Shown one piece after another: positions 46,027 to 54,158 of a stretch of DNA of 64,000 nt (its first letter is position 1; every line of letters begins with the position of its first letter). The translations under genes and the position numbers were made by a program. The notes below the pieces were generated by a model. That model did not search any database. It saw only the letters and a program-made list of their open reading frames with translations, and had not been told where the DNA came from. Origin of the DNA: Candidatus Peregrinibacteria bacterium CG10_big_fil_rev_8_21_14_0_10_36_19 (GTDB lineage Bacteria; Patescibacteriota; Gracilibacteria; UBA1369; LOWO2-01-FULL-3); assembly GCA_002772535.1 (NCBI GenBank), contig PFDP01000015.1:44903-108902 (forward strand), written 5' to 3'.

Positions 46027-46935
46027 TTATAGCTTAGATTTGCCCGTCTCTGTAAGAATTTGAACTTCTGGTTCGAGGTTGATTTGGAATTTTTCGTAAA
46101 CTTCTTTTTGGGCTTTTTGGGCTAGTTGAGAAATGTCTGAGGCAGTGGCTTTTCCGAGGTTTAAGAAAAAGTTTCCATGCTTTTCTGAAATTTGGGCGTC
46201 TCCTATTTTTGTTCCTTTGAGGCCTGCTTGATCTATTAGGAGGCCCGCTGGTTTGTCTGGAGAAGGATTTTTAAAGAATGACCCGGATGATGGTCCGTGG
46301 GGCTGTTTGGTTAGTCTAAATTGCTGTATTTCAGACATAATAGCCCTTTGTTGCTCGGCGGTTAGAACATCTTTTTGTAGAGAAAATGTCGCATCTACTA
46401 AAATTTCGCCTGTTTCTTTGAGTTTACTGTGACGATATGTGAATTCGAAATAAGTGTTTTTTACTGTACGAGTTTCAGCCGTTAGGGGATCTAGGATTGT
46501 AGCTTCTGTGAGTATTTCTTTGGTTTCAAGCCCGTTACAACCAGCATTACCATAAACTGCACCACCGATTGTTCCAGGTAGTCCAACCCATTTTTCAAGT
46601 CCACTGTAGCCGTTTTTTATACATTCATTTATCAGAACTGCTGTAATAACGCCAGATTGGGCTGTTACTGAAGATTCGTGAAAAGTAATATCTTTGAGTT
46701 CAAGCTGAATTATAAGCCCACGAAAACCCCTATCTGAGAAAAGTACATTGGATCCCTTGCCGATAATAAAGTAGGGGATTTGATGCTCTTTGGCGTATTT
46801 TAGGATATTCTGCAATGAATTGAGAGTATTTGCCTTAAAAAAATAATCGGCCTTACCTCCTACGCGAAAAGTGCAGTAATTGGCTAAGGATTCATCTTGC
46901 AGAACTTCCGGGAATTGTGATTTTAGATCTAACAT
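46027..46935 (-). CDS. murB: UDP-N-acetylenolpyruvoylglucosamine reductase
   Basis: NYCTFRVGGKADYFF; IGKGSNVLFSDRGFRGLII; GLPGTIGGAVYGNAGCNG; GPSSGSFFKNP. Confidence 0.96.
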   Translation of the reverse strand: MLDLKSQFPEVLQDESLANYCTFRVGGKADYFFKANTLNSLQNILKYAKEHQIPYFIIGKGSNVLFSDRGFRGLIIQLELKDITFHESSVTAQSGVITAVLINECIKNGYSGLEKWVGLPGTIGGAVYGNAGCNGLETKEILTEATILDPLTAETRTVKNTYFEFTYRHSKLKETGEILVDATFSLQKDVLTAEQQRAIMSEIQQFRLTKQPHGPSSGSFFKNPSPDKPAGLLIDQAGLKGTKIGDAQISEKHGNFFLNLGKATASDISQLAQKAQKEVYEKFQINLEPEVQILTETGKSKL

Positions 46936-47025
46936 AACGCATATGAGTGTACCATTTTTAAAAAAAATTGACAGTTAGATTGATTTAAAATAAAATTCCG
47001 CTTGTCTGCTTCTTGTAGACAAGGT

Positions 47026-47101
47026 GCCACCTTAGCTCAGCTGGTAGAGCAACGGTTTTGTAAACCGTGGGTCATCGGTTCGAATCCGATAGGTGGCTCC
47101 A
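47026..47101 (+). tRNA. tRNA-Thr(TGT)
   Basis: GCCACCTTAGCTCAGCTGGTAGAGCAACGGTTTTGTAAACCGTGGGTCATCGGTTCGAATCCGATAGGTGGCTCCA; loop TTTGTAA; CCA encoded. Confidence 0.97.
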
Positions 47102-47103
47102 TT

Positions 47104-47128
47104 TAAGAAAACTTTAAAAAAGTTTTCT
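47104..47128 (+). terminator. hairpin terminator after tRNA-Thr
   Basis: AAGAAAACTTTAAAAAAGTTTTCTT near-perfect inverted repeat. Confidence 0.7.
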
Positions 47129-47130
47129 TT

Positions 47131-47262
47131 GCTTTCAAAATAGCGGTTGTTTGCAAAAACATTTCCTCCCTAGCTTCGTATTTTTTGATGTAGGAAACCA
47201 CGAGACCTACTACAAAAAATTTACTACGCTTGGTCGGAAAGTTTTTGCTCACTCTTTGTTAT
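47131..47262. repeat. dispersed hairpin repeat, copy 1
   Basis: TAGCTTCGTATTTTTTGATGTAGGAAACCACGAGACCTACTACAAAAAATTTACTACGCTTGGTCGGAAAGTTTTTG; homologous to 52258-52390. Confidence 0.88.
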
Positions 47263-47280
47263 AGGTGGCTCCATTTAAGA
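47261..47280 (+). repeat. direct repeat of tRNA-Thr 3' end, copy 2
   Basis: ATAGGTGGCTCCATTTAAGA identical to 47089-47108. Confidence 0.95.
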
Positions 47281-47298
47281 TTTTTAACTTAATGTTTT

Positions 47299-47568
47299 TT
47301 ACTCTAAATAGGCTTCTTTCCTGTGTTTTATAGAAAGTATCATTAGAATTTTTAAGCTTCCATCCTCGTTTAAATCAAAAATCACCCTGTAATCACCAAT
47401 TCTGAAGCGGTATTCCCCTAAGCTGAAATCTTTTAGTTTTTTGGCAAATTTCAGGGGATTTTCATGCTTTGAGAAAGAATCCATTTTCTTTAAAATACGC
47501 TTTGCAATGTGTTGATCGATTTGTCGAAGATCTCTTGCAGCATTTTTTGTGTATTCAAATCGAAACAT
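47299..47568 (-). CDS. RelE/ParE-superfamily toxin
   Basis: MFRFEYTKNAARDLRQIDQHIAKRILKKMDSFSKHENPLKFAKKLKDFSLGEYRFRIGDYRVIFDLNEDGSLKILMILSIKHRKEAY. Confidence 0.9.
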   Translation of the reverse strand: MFRFEYTKNAARDLRQIDQHIAKRILKKMDSFSKHENPLKFAKKLKDFSLGEYRFRIGDYRVIFDLNEDGSLKILMILSIKHRKEAYLE

Positions 47569-47573
47569 AGGTT

Positions 47574-47825
47574 TTACTTTATACCAAACTCTGCCATAAG
47601 ATCCTCATGAGAAGTAGTTTCTCCATTCTTAGCTTGTGCCCGAGCCTCCTTAATATCTTTCTTTAAGAGCTCAATAAGCTCATCTTCATCTTGTAATGGG
47701 CTAACCTCAAAAACAGGCTTGGAGTGGTACATAACAATATATTTAATGTTCTTTTCACGTGCCTCTTTCCAGAGAGTAGTGATGTTTTGGCGGTATTCTT
47801 TTATACCGATTATCTTCGTAGTCAT
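47574..47825 (-). CDS. Phd/RelB-type antitoxin
   Basis: MTTKIIGIKEYRQNITTLWKEAREKNIKYIVMYHSKPVFEVSPL; immediately upstream of the toxin. Confidence 0.85.
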   Translation of the reverse strand: MTTKIIGIKEYRQNITTLWKEAREKNIKYIVMYHSKPVFEVSPLQDEDELIELLKKDIKEARAQAKNGETTSHEDLMAEFGIK

Positions 47826-47843
47826 ATTGCTGGATTATTACAA

Positions 47844-47861
47844 CTAAAGTGTACACTTTAG
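47844..47861. promoter_or_regulatory. palindromic operator candidate of the TA operon
   Basis: CTAAAGTGTACACTTTAG, perfect 18-bp palindrome 18 bp upstream of the antitoxin start. Confidence 0.65.
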
Positions 47862-47968
47862 GGCTTTATTGGTCAAGTTGAAGTATGTTTGTGGGCTTGA
47901 ATGAAGGAATTTTGTTTTTTACTGCTATAAAACCCGAACACAAACATAAAATAAGTTGGATGCTTTGT

Positions 47969-48028
47969 GGCTCCATTTAAGAAAACTTTAAAAAAGTTTT
48001 CTTTGCTTTCAAAATAGCGGTTGTTTAC
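47969..48028 (+). repeat. 60-bp direct repeat of tRNA-Thr 3' end plus terminator, copy 3
   Basis: GTGGCTCCATTTAAGAAAACTTTAAAAAAGTTTTCTTTGCTTTCAAAATAGCGGTTGTTT identical to 47093-47152. Confidence 0.96.
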
Positions 48029-48096
48029 AAATTTGCACTATACATTTGACTAAATGTTAATTTAATAGTAGATTTCGCTACCTTTTAAATTTTTAT

Positions 48097-49161
48097 ATGT
48101 TGGAATTAGATGGAGTTCGCAGATTTGGTGCTAATGAAAGTGTAGAGGGTTTTGATGGCATGAGTCTTGAGAGAGCAAAGGAAATTGTTGAAGACCTATA
48201 TAATAATCGTGATCCTTTTAGGAATGATGATGATAGGGAAACTGCTATATACCTGATGGATGTGGCTTTAACTATGTGTAGAATAAATGATAGGATCAAT
48301 ATCAACCCACTTCATTCTGATGACTTTGATGAACATTGGACTTCAAAATCATATGTTTGTTATCAGAACTTGTTAGCTAATTTTAGATACAAAGAGGATG
48401 TAGAGGATGATACAGAGGTGGATTTGAGCATTTCTAGGGCTAGAGAGATTGTTAAGATGGTTTTAGATAGTAATGATGAAACTGTTTGGGCGGATTTGGT
48501 CATGAGAAATGATGACACAATTAACCATGCTTTTAGGCTAATAAATAGAGCTTCTGAAATTGTAACAATTGTAACAAATGATCTAGAAACTCAATGGAAA
48601 GACATTGCTACGGATTTGGTTACAAAATTTGGCAGAATACTAGAATTAAGCGATGAAGAATCTTTGGCATTTACTAAAAATGATCTTAATTTAAAAGTAA
48701 GAATTCCACCTTTTATGGAATTAAGAGCCTTGATCAACCCAAAAAATAATCAAACTCGTACGCGTTTAACTTTTTTTTATGATGGAAAATCTTATTCAAT
48801 GGGTGATGGGCGTGTAATTCAACATGTTAGAGATCAAATGGAGCTCCATAAAACTGCTTTAATGAGAATGAGTTGTATGCCTAGAGAGCTTAAAAAAATA
48901 TCTTTTAATACTCTGCAAAGTAATCAAAAATGCGAAATAGAAGACGAAATTAACCATTTAGGAGGTATAAATAGAACTTATTTTGTTACTGAACTTAGAG
49001 GTGAAAGAATAGTAGAAATTTTTAAATTCGTGGTTACAATTTCTAGAGAAGGCGTTTTATCAATACCAAAATTGGCTGACTGGATAGAGCTTGGAAATGG
49101 TCAAGGCCTTAGAACTAAAAATGTTGTGAGTGGGGATGGTGGAGAAATAATTGAGGCTTAA
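48097..49161 (+). CDS. hypothetical protein
   Basis: Long 354-aa ORF, no recognised family. Confidence 0.7.
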   Translation: MLELDGVRRFGANESVEGFDGMSLERAKEIVEDLYNNRDPFRNDDDRETAIYLMDVALTMCRINDRININPLHSDDFDEHWTSKSYVCYQNLLANFRYKEDVEDDTEVDLSISRAREIVKMVLDSNDETVWADLVMRNDDTINHAFRLINRASEIVTIVTNDLETQWKDIATDLVTKFGRILELSDEESLAFTKNDLNLKVRIPPFMELRALINPKNNQTRTRLTFFYDGKSYSMGDGRVIQHVRDQMELHKTALMRMSCMPRELKKISFNTLQSNQKCEIEDEINHLGGINRTYFVTELRGERIVEIFKFVVTISREGVLSIPKLADWIELGNGQGLRTKNVVSGDGGEIIEA

Positions 49162-50072
49162 TACACCGGAGTTAACCAGTGAGAATACTGGGGTAGCTTG
49201 TTGCGGAAGGTGTTATCTAAAAGTGATTGGAGTTTTTGTGCTGTTGGTGTGTCTGAAGATTTCAGTGGGGCTTTGTTGATGGAAGCGATAGAGGTTATTT
49301 TGGCTGCTGTTCCAGTAAAAAACAGTTCTTCAAATTCTGTGAGTTCATTTGGTAAGATTGTGCGCTCTTGGGTTTCGATATTGAGTTCGTTTTTGAGAAG
49401 AGTAATTACAGTGTCTCTAGTGATGCCGTTTAAGATATTGTCTGAGAGTGGGGGAGTTGTGGAGGTGTTGTTTTTAATGGCAAAGAGGTTGGCACCTGAT
49501 GCTTCGCAAACATGGCCTTCGCGATTGAGGAAAAGGCATTCATCATAACCTTCTGAGAGTGCCTGTGTTTTTGCGAGAGCGGAGTTAATATAACTGCCGG
49601 TAGATTTTGCCTCTATTGGGATCATGTCGTTGTCTATGCGGATGTAGTCGCTTATACGCACATTGAGAGCTTGGCTTGAATTGAAATAGTCTTTGAGGGA
49701 GATTAGGTAGATGGCGAGGTCGTCGTCGGGGTTGTTGAAGCGGGGTGTCATTTGGGTTGAGGCACAATAAAGGTTTATTCTTAGGTAGGCGTCTTCCTTA
49801 ACTTCGTTTTTTTTGATGAAGTTTTTGAGGGTTTCGCTGAATTTTGGGAAGTCGTACGGAAAATAGATGTTTAATTTTTCGGCGGCGTTTTTGAGACGTT
49901 TGTAATGATCTTCTAGTCGGAAAAGTTGGAGATTTTCACCGTCCCAATGGGCGCGCATTCCTGTGTAGCAACCTAATCCATACTGAAAAGCTTTGCACTG
50001 AATAGGTACGGTTGCGTTTTCGATTGGAGTTATTTCACCTCTAATAAAGGCATAAGGAAAAGTTTGAGACAT
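49158..50072 (-). CDS. class IV aminotransferase (branched-chain aminotransferase/ADCL-like)
   Basis: GLGCYTGMRAHWDGENLQLFRLEDHYKRLKNAAEKL; EAKSTGSYINSALAKTQALSEGYDECLFLNREGHVCEASGANLFAIKN. Confidence 0.92.
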   Translation of the reverse strand: MSQTFPYAFIRGEITPIENATVPIQCKAFQYGLGCYTGMRAHWDGENLQLFRLEDHYKRLKNAAEKLNIYFPYDFPKFSETLKNFIKKNEVKEDAYLRINLYCASTQMTPRFNNPDDDLAIYLISLKDYFNSSQALNVRISDYIRIDNDMIPIEAKSTGSYINSALAKTQALSEGYDECLFLNREGHVCEASGANLFAIKNNTSTTPPLSDNILNGITRDTVITLLKNELNIETQERTILPNELTEFEELFFTGTAAKITSIASINKAPLKSSDTPTAQKLQSLLDNTFRNKLPQYSHWLTPVY

Positions 50073-50081
50073 GAAAATCTA

Positions 50082-51038
50082 TTACATCTTTACAGGATAA
50101 TAGCATACACCTTGTCTATATTGGGAATCGAAATCAGCTTCATTAAGATAAAATGTTTCCCTAATTAAAGTAGCTTTAGCGAAGTTTGCAGATGTGATTT
50201 TTGATTGAATGGCTGCCAGTTTTTGAGGATCTGTTTCGGAATCATATGCAATACTTAACTTTGTTAAATAATTTTTTGCACTATCCATAATGCTATCTGT
50301 ATTAAAATTCGTAACATTAAGTACTTCATTATCGGAATTAATGCCTAATGATTCTAGTTTGTCTGGATCCAAACCAATATCACTTATTGGTGAATTTAAA
50401 AATTCTTGTGTGAATCTATTAGCCTCTTGTAAGAGAATATGTTTCTCGAATGGAGACAATTCTTTATCGTCCATCATTTCATTAAGACCAATTCTTAAGC
50501 TATCAACAATTTTTCCAGCATAATCATCTCCGCCACATAAAGATTCTAGAACTTTGCTAAAACTATCTCTGCTGTTTGGAGATTTTGCAATTTCACGCAA
50601 TAAAGTTTTTAGTGAAAAGCTAAGGCGTTCTAGTGGAGATAGTGCTGTTAATTTGTAGCCTGTAAGCGGACCTTTACCAATAAAATCTTCGCAATCTCTT
50701 TTTACTGCTAACAAATTTATATCTCCTTTAAAGCTTAAATCTCTAACGGTATCTTTGTATCCTTCCGGAGTGTCTTCTATTATTTCTTGAAGTGCCGGTT
50801 TGCCAAGATCTAATTTTAGAACTTCAAAGGCCTTGGTGTTCGTTTTTGCTGATAAATCTTCTGGGAGTAACTCTGGGGTATCGTTTGAATTTGAGGAGTC
50901 GGCTTGAAGCAGTGGTTTGTGATTTCTGGTTGGATTTGGTTTTGATTCACTACATAAATTTACTGCTGCAGATATGCCAGCGATTATTAATAAAGCTGTT
51001 GTTTTAGGCCTTTCTTTGACGAATGATGATAAACGCAT
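50082..51038 (-). CDS. hypothetical membrane-anchored/secreted protein
   Basis: N-terminal hydrophobic segment, no recognised domain. Confidence 0.65.
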   Translation of the reverse strand: MRLSSFVKERPKTTALLIIAGISAAVNLCSESKPNPTRNHKPLLQADSSNSNDTPELLPEDLSAKTNTKAFEVLKLDLGKPALQEIIEDTPEGYKDTVRDLSFKGDINLLAVKRDCEDFIGKGPLTGYKLTALSPLERLSFSLKTLLREIAKSPNSRDSFSKVLESLCGGDDYAGKIVDSLRIGLNEMMDDKELSPFEKHILLQEANRFTQEFLNSPISDIGLDPDKLESLGINSDNEVLNVTNFNTDSIMDSAKNYLTKLSIAYDSETDPQKLAAIQSKITSANFAKATLIRETFYLNEADFDSQYRQGVCYYPVKM

Positions 51039-51141
51039 AGGGAAGGATTTTGCCTTTTGGAGGGTGGAAAGTCAATAGCGGAGGTTTTTGGTTTGCAAGA
51101 TGAGCTTATTTCGATATAATCCTGTTTGCAAATTGAAATAT

Positions 51142-51226
51142 GGGTCGATACTAAAGCGGTCAAATAGGGCAGACTGTAAATCTGCTGGCTTCGCCTTCGA
51201 AGGTTCGAATCCTTCTCGGCCCACCA
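51142..51226 (+). tRNA. tRNA-Tyr(GTA)
   Basis: GGGTCGATACTAAAGCGGTCAAATAGGGCAGACTGTAAATCTGC...AAGGTTCGAATCCTT...CGGCCCACCA; loop CTGTAAA; long variable arm; CCA encoded. Confidence 0.96.
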
Positions 51227-51236
51227 TTTTTTTCTT

Positions 51237-52133
51237 TTAACTTGGCGCAAAATTTAGTTGCTTGTGGGCTATGACCCGGCTGTTGATTTGAGTGTATTTG
51301 TTTGGTGTATGCTCTTGTTTGAGAGTTTGCCAAGATTCTGGAGAAAATTCCTGGTTGGATATTAGGCCATGATGGGCGATGGAGTGGTGGTCTTTGCAGA
51401 TGTGGCGGATCAGGTCTGGGTCGTGGACTTTGTGGAGTGAGAATGGGATAGTGTGGTGTAATTCTGCGGCTTCTTTGTTGCAGTGGGGATGCTCGCAGAG
51501 GCCAGAAGCGCGGTGTTTAACATATTTACTAATTGAGGTGGGAATGTGTCTTGAGTTTGTGCGTATTGGCTCGGGTTTTTGAGGTTGGCACTCTTTGTAC
51601 TTTATAAACTCTTTAAAAATTTCTTCCCAGGTTTGCTGACCTTTGAGTTGTTCCAATTTTTCAACTATCTCTGCCGGGAGAGAAAATTGAACCTGTTTTG
51701 GCTTATCAATGGGCTTTTTTTGAATTGATTCTGTACTAGTACAGAATTCCTGGCGTATATCTCTGACCCAAGTTTCCAGGGTATTTTTGCTCATGGAATT
51801 GGCTTTTTCGGCTAATAATTCCTGATTTTCGGTTGTGGCAATGGCGGCGATGGGTCTGATAGCATTCAATCCTTTTGTTTGAGCGACTTTTAAGATGGCC
51901 GGTTTGTTCTCTATGTGGTGCATAATTCGAAGTGCGTCTTGTACTTGGAATCTGCTCATTCCAGCAATTTTGGCAGCGTATTCGTAAATAGAACTGAAAC
52001 CCTTCTTTTCCCAAATTCTGTGCCTGTTGATTTTGGGAAGCATGAGGGCGCACTTTCTTAGCCATTCTTTGGCATTTTTGCCGTATTCGGAGAATTGATT
52101 GTGTAGTATTAGTTCGTTTTCTGTTAGTTTCAT
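51237..52133 (-). CDS. HNH endonuclease-domain protein (HNH2)
   Basis: GLCEHPHCNKEAAELHHTIPFSLHKVHDPDLIRHICKDHHSIAHHG; N-terminal helical region paralogous to HNH1 (LPKINRHRIWEKKGFSSIYEYAAKIAGMS). Confidence 0.85.
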   Translation of the reverse strand: MKLTENELILHNQFSEYGKNAKEWLRKCALMLPKINRHRIWEKKGFSSIYEYAAKIAGMSRFQVQDALRIMHHIENKPAILKVAQTKGLNAIRPIAAIATTENQELLAEKANSMSKNTLETWVRDIRQEFCTSTESIQKKPIDKPKQVQFSLPAEIVEKLEQLKGQQTWEEIFKEFIKYKECQPQKPEPIRTNSRHIPTSISKYVKHRASGLCEHPHCNKEAAELHHTIPFSLHKVHDPDLIRHICKDHHSIAHHGLISNQEFSPESWQTLKQEHTPNKYTQINSRVIAHKQLNFAPS

Positions 52134-52220
52134 TTTTTTGATTATTGTTTATTTTTAATCTACCCCAATCAGAAAAATGATCAAGATTTTTGGCTTGAAA
52201 TAAGGGTTAAATTGTGTTTT

Positions 52221-52238
52221 GGTGAGTATATACTCACC
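52221..52238. promoter_or_regulatory. perfect palindrome upstream of HNH2
   Basis: GGTGAGTATATACTCACC followed by TTTTTTT. Confidence 0.55.
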
Positions 52239-52257
52239 TTTTTTTAAAGGTTTAAAC

Positions 52258-52390
52258 GCTTCCAAAATAATGGATATTCAAAAAAGGCTTTTTTGACGAT
52301 AGCTTCGTATTGTTTGTATGCAGGAAACCACGAGACCTGCCACAAAAAATTTACTACGCTTGGTCGAAAAAGTTTTGTTCATTCTTTTTG
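52258..52390. repeat. dispersed hairpin repeat, copy 2
   Basis: TAGCTTCGTATTGTTTGTATGCAGGAAACCACGAGACCTGCCACAAAAAATTTACTACGCTTGGTCGAAAAAGTTTTG; homologous to 47131-47262. Confidence 0.88.
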
Positions 52391-52570
52391 ATATAGAAAT
52401 GCATATAAGCCCATACTCCGCTAAAAAGTCCAGAATATCCCCGGAGATGAAGGACTTTTCCCATGTTTAATGTAGGTTTGGCGGTTTTTTGTTTTGTGTT
52501 GTTTCTGCGTCTAACTGGGAAAATAGCTTAAAGTCGGATATAATTAATTTGTAGAAAATGACATATACTT

Positions 52571-53239
52571 ATGCTTAAACAACAATCAAAATATCTCCAA
52601 ATAGCCTTCAATAGCTCTCTTGAAGAAGTAAGAGGGATGATTGCAATGCTTCCTGCTTCGGAAAAAATCATAATTGAAGCGGGAACTCCTTTAATAAAAA
52701 GGTATGGAATGAATGGAATAACAGCACTAAAAAATTGGTGGGAGGAGAAACTAAAAAAACCAGGATACATTGTCGCTGATTTAAAATGCATGGATAGAGG
52801 CTCAAGAGAAGTGGAGGCAGCTGCAGAAGCTGGCGCTTCGGCGGCTACCTGCTTAGGTTTAGCACCAATTGAGACTATAAACGAATTTATTAAGGAGTGT
52901 GAAAAAGCTGGTATTGATTCAATGATTGATATGATGAATGTAAAATTTCCATTTGAAATTTTACAGAAATTAAAAAAACTTCCTACTGTGATTGTTTTAC
53001 ATCGTGGTGTAGATGAAAATGAGAAAAATAGAGAAAAACAAATTCCACTAGATCAAATCCACCGAATAAAGGGAACTTATGGCAAAGTTTTAATATCTAC
53101 TGCTGGTGGAGAGACAACGCGTGATGTTGTAAAAACTTTTTTTAATGATTCAGATATCGTAGTTATCTGGCGCTCTTTTTATGAAGCACCTGGAAATACT
53201 GCTAAATTAGCACAAGATTTTTTAAAACTGCTTAAATAA
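52571..53239 (+). CDS. hexulose-6-phosphate synthase-like HUMPS/OMPDC-superfamily protein
   Basis: IIEAGTPLIKRYG; VADLKCMDRGSREVEAAAEAGASAATCLG (DxKxxD motif). Confidence 0.8.
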   Translation: MLKQQSKYLQIAFNSSLEEVRGMIAMLPASEKIIIEAGTPLIKRYGMNGITALKNWWEEKLKKPGYIVADLKCMDRGSREVEAAAEAGASAATCLGLAPIETINEFIKECEKAGIDSMIDMMNVKFPFEILQKLKKLPTVIVLHRGVDENEKNREKQIPLDQIHRIKGTYGKVLISTAGGETTRDVVKTFFNDSDIVVIWRSFYEAPGNTAKLAQDFLKLLK

Positions 53240-53244
53240 AGTTT

Positions 53245-54147
53245 ATGAAAATTAGAAACAATAAAAATCAATTTAAATCTTTCAACTTCATAATTATTTT
53301 TGTATTTATTGCTTTTAGTATAAATGAGACCCTAGGTGTAATTTTTATAATAGGAGCTTACATATTCTTTGTGGTGAATCAAGAAACTTTTAATAAATTA
53401 TACCTTTCCAATTATTTAAAAATGACATCTAAATTAGAGGATGATATTCCAAAAGATGATTTGGATATTCTCAAAATTTTATCTAAAAAAGTAAGGTTAC
53501 AAAAACGAAAAAAATATCTCCACATAGCTCTAAATAGCACTCTTGAAGAAGCGGGAGAGATTATTTCACAACTTCCAGTTTCTGATAGAATTTTGATTGA
53601 GGCGGGAACACCTTTAATAAAAATATATGGAACAGAAGCTATTTCTAGAATCAAAGCATTGGCACCAATTGGTAGTTATATTGTGGCTGATAATAAATGT
53701 ACTGATTTAGCGGCGCGCGAAGTTGAGATGATGGCAAGTGCTGGTGCTAACGCTTCAACCTGTCTTGGAGTTGCACCGATTGAAACCATTGATAGTTTTA
53801 TAGATGAATGTAGAAAATTCAACATCGACTCAATTATTGACATGATAAATGTTGAAAATGCTCTTTTGGTTTTGAAAAAATTAAAAAAACTTCCTGATGT
53901 AGTAATGCTACATAGGGGTGTTGATGAAACTGAACTATCAACGGAAAAACAGATCCCCTTGTATCAAATAAAACAGATAAAAGGAAGTTATGATGTTTTG
54001 GTTGCTGTGGCTGGTGGAGATACAATTAAAGAAGCACAGCGAGCAATTTTTAATGATGCAGATATAGTTGTGGTATGGAAAAATTTCTATCAATCAAGCA
54101 CTGAAACCGCTGAATTAGCAAAATCCTTTTTGAAGGAAATAAAGTAG
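53245..54147 (+). CDS. hexulose-6-phosphate synthase-like protein with N-terminal membrane segment (tandem paralog)
   Basis: Hydrophobic FIIIFVFIAFSINETLGVIFIIGAYIFFVV, then a domain paralogous to 52571..53239 (VADNKCTDLAAREV). Confidence 0.8.
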   Translation: MKIRNNKNQFKSFNFIIIFVFIAFSINETLGVIFIIGAYIFFVVNQETFNKLYLSNYLKMTSKLEDDIPKDDLDILKILSKKVRLQKRKKYLHIALNSTLEEAGEIISQLPVSDRILIEAGTPLIKIYGTEAISRIKALAPIGSYIVADNKCTDLAAREVEMMASAGANASTCLGVAPIETIDSFIDECRKFNIDSIIDMINVENALLVLKKLKKLPDVVMLHRGVDETELSTEKQIPLYQIKQIKGSYDVLVAVAGGDTIKEAQRAIFNDADIVVVWKNFYQSSTETAELAKSFLKEIK

Positions 54148-54158
54148 AGAACCCTACT

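Noticed and set aside
47001-47023. CTTGTCT...AGACAAG inverted repeat upstream of tRNA-Thr as part of the TGTCTA regulon
   Set aside because: Single site with a 7-bp arm; more likely promoter/leader coincidence.
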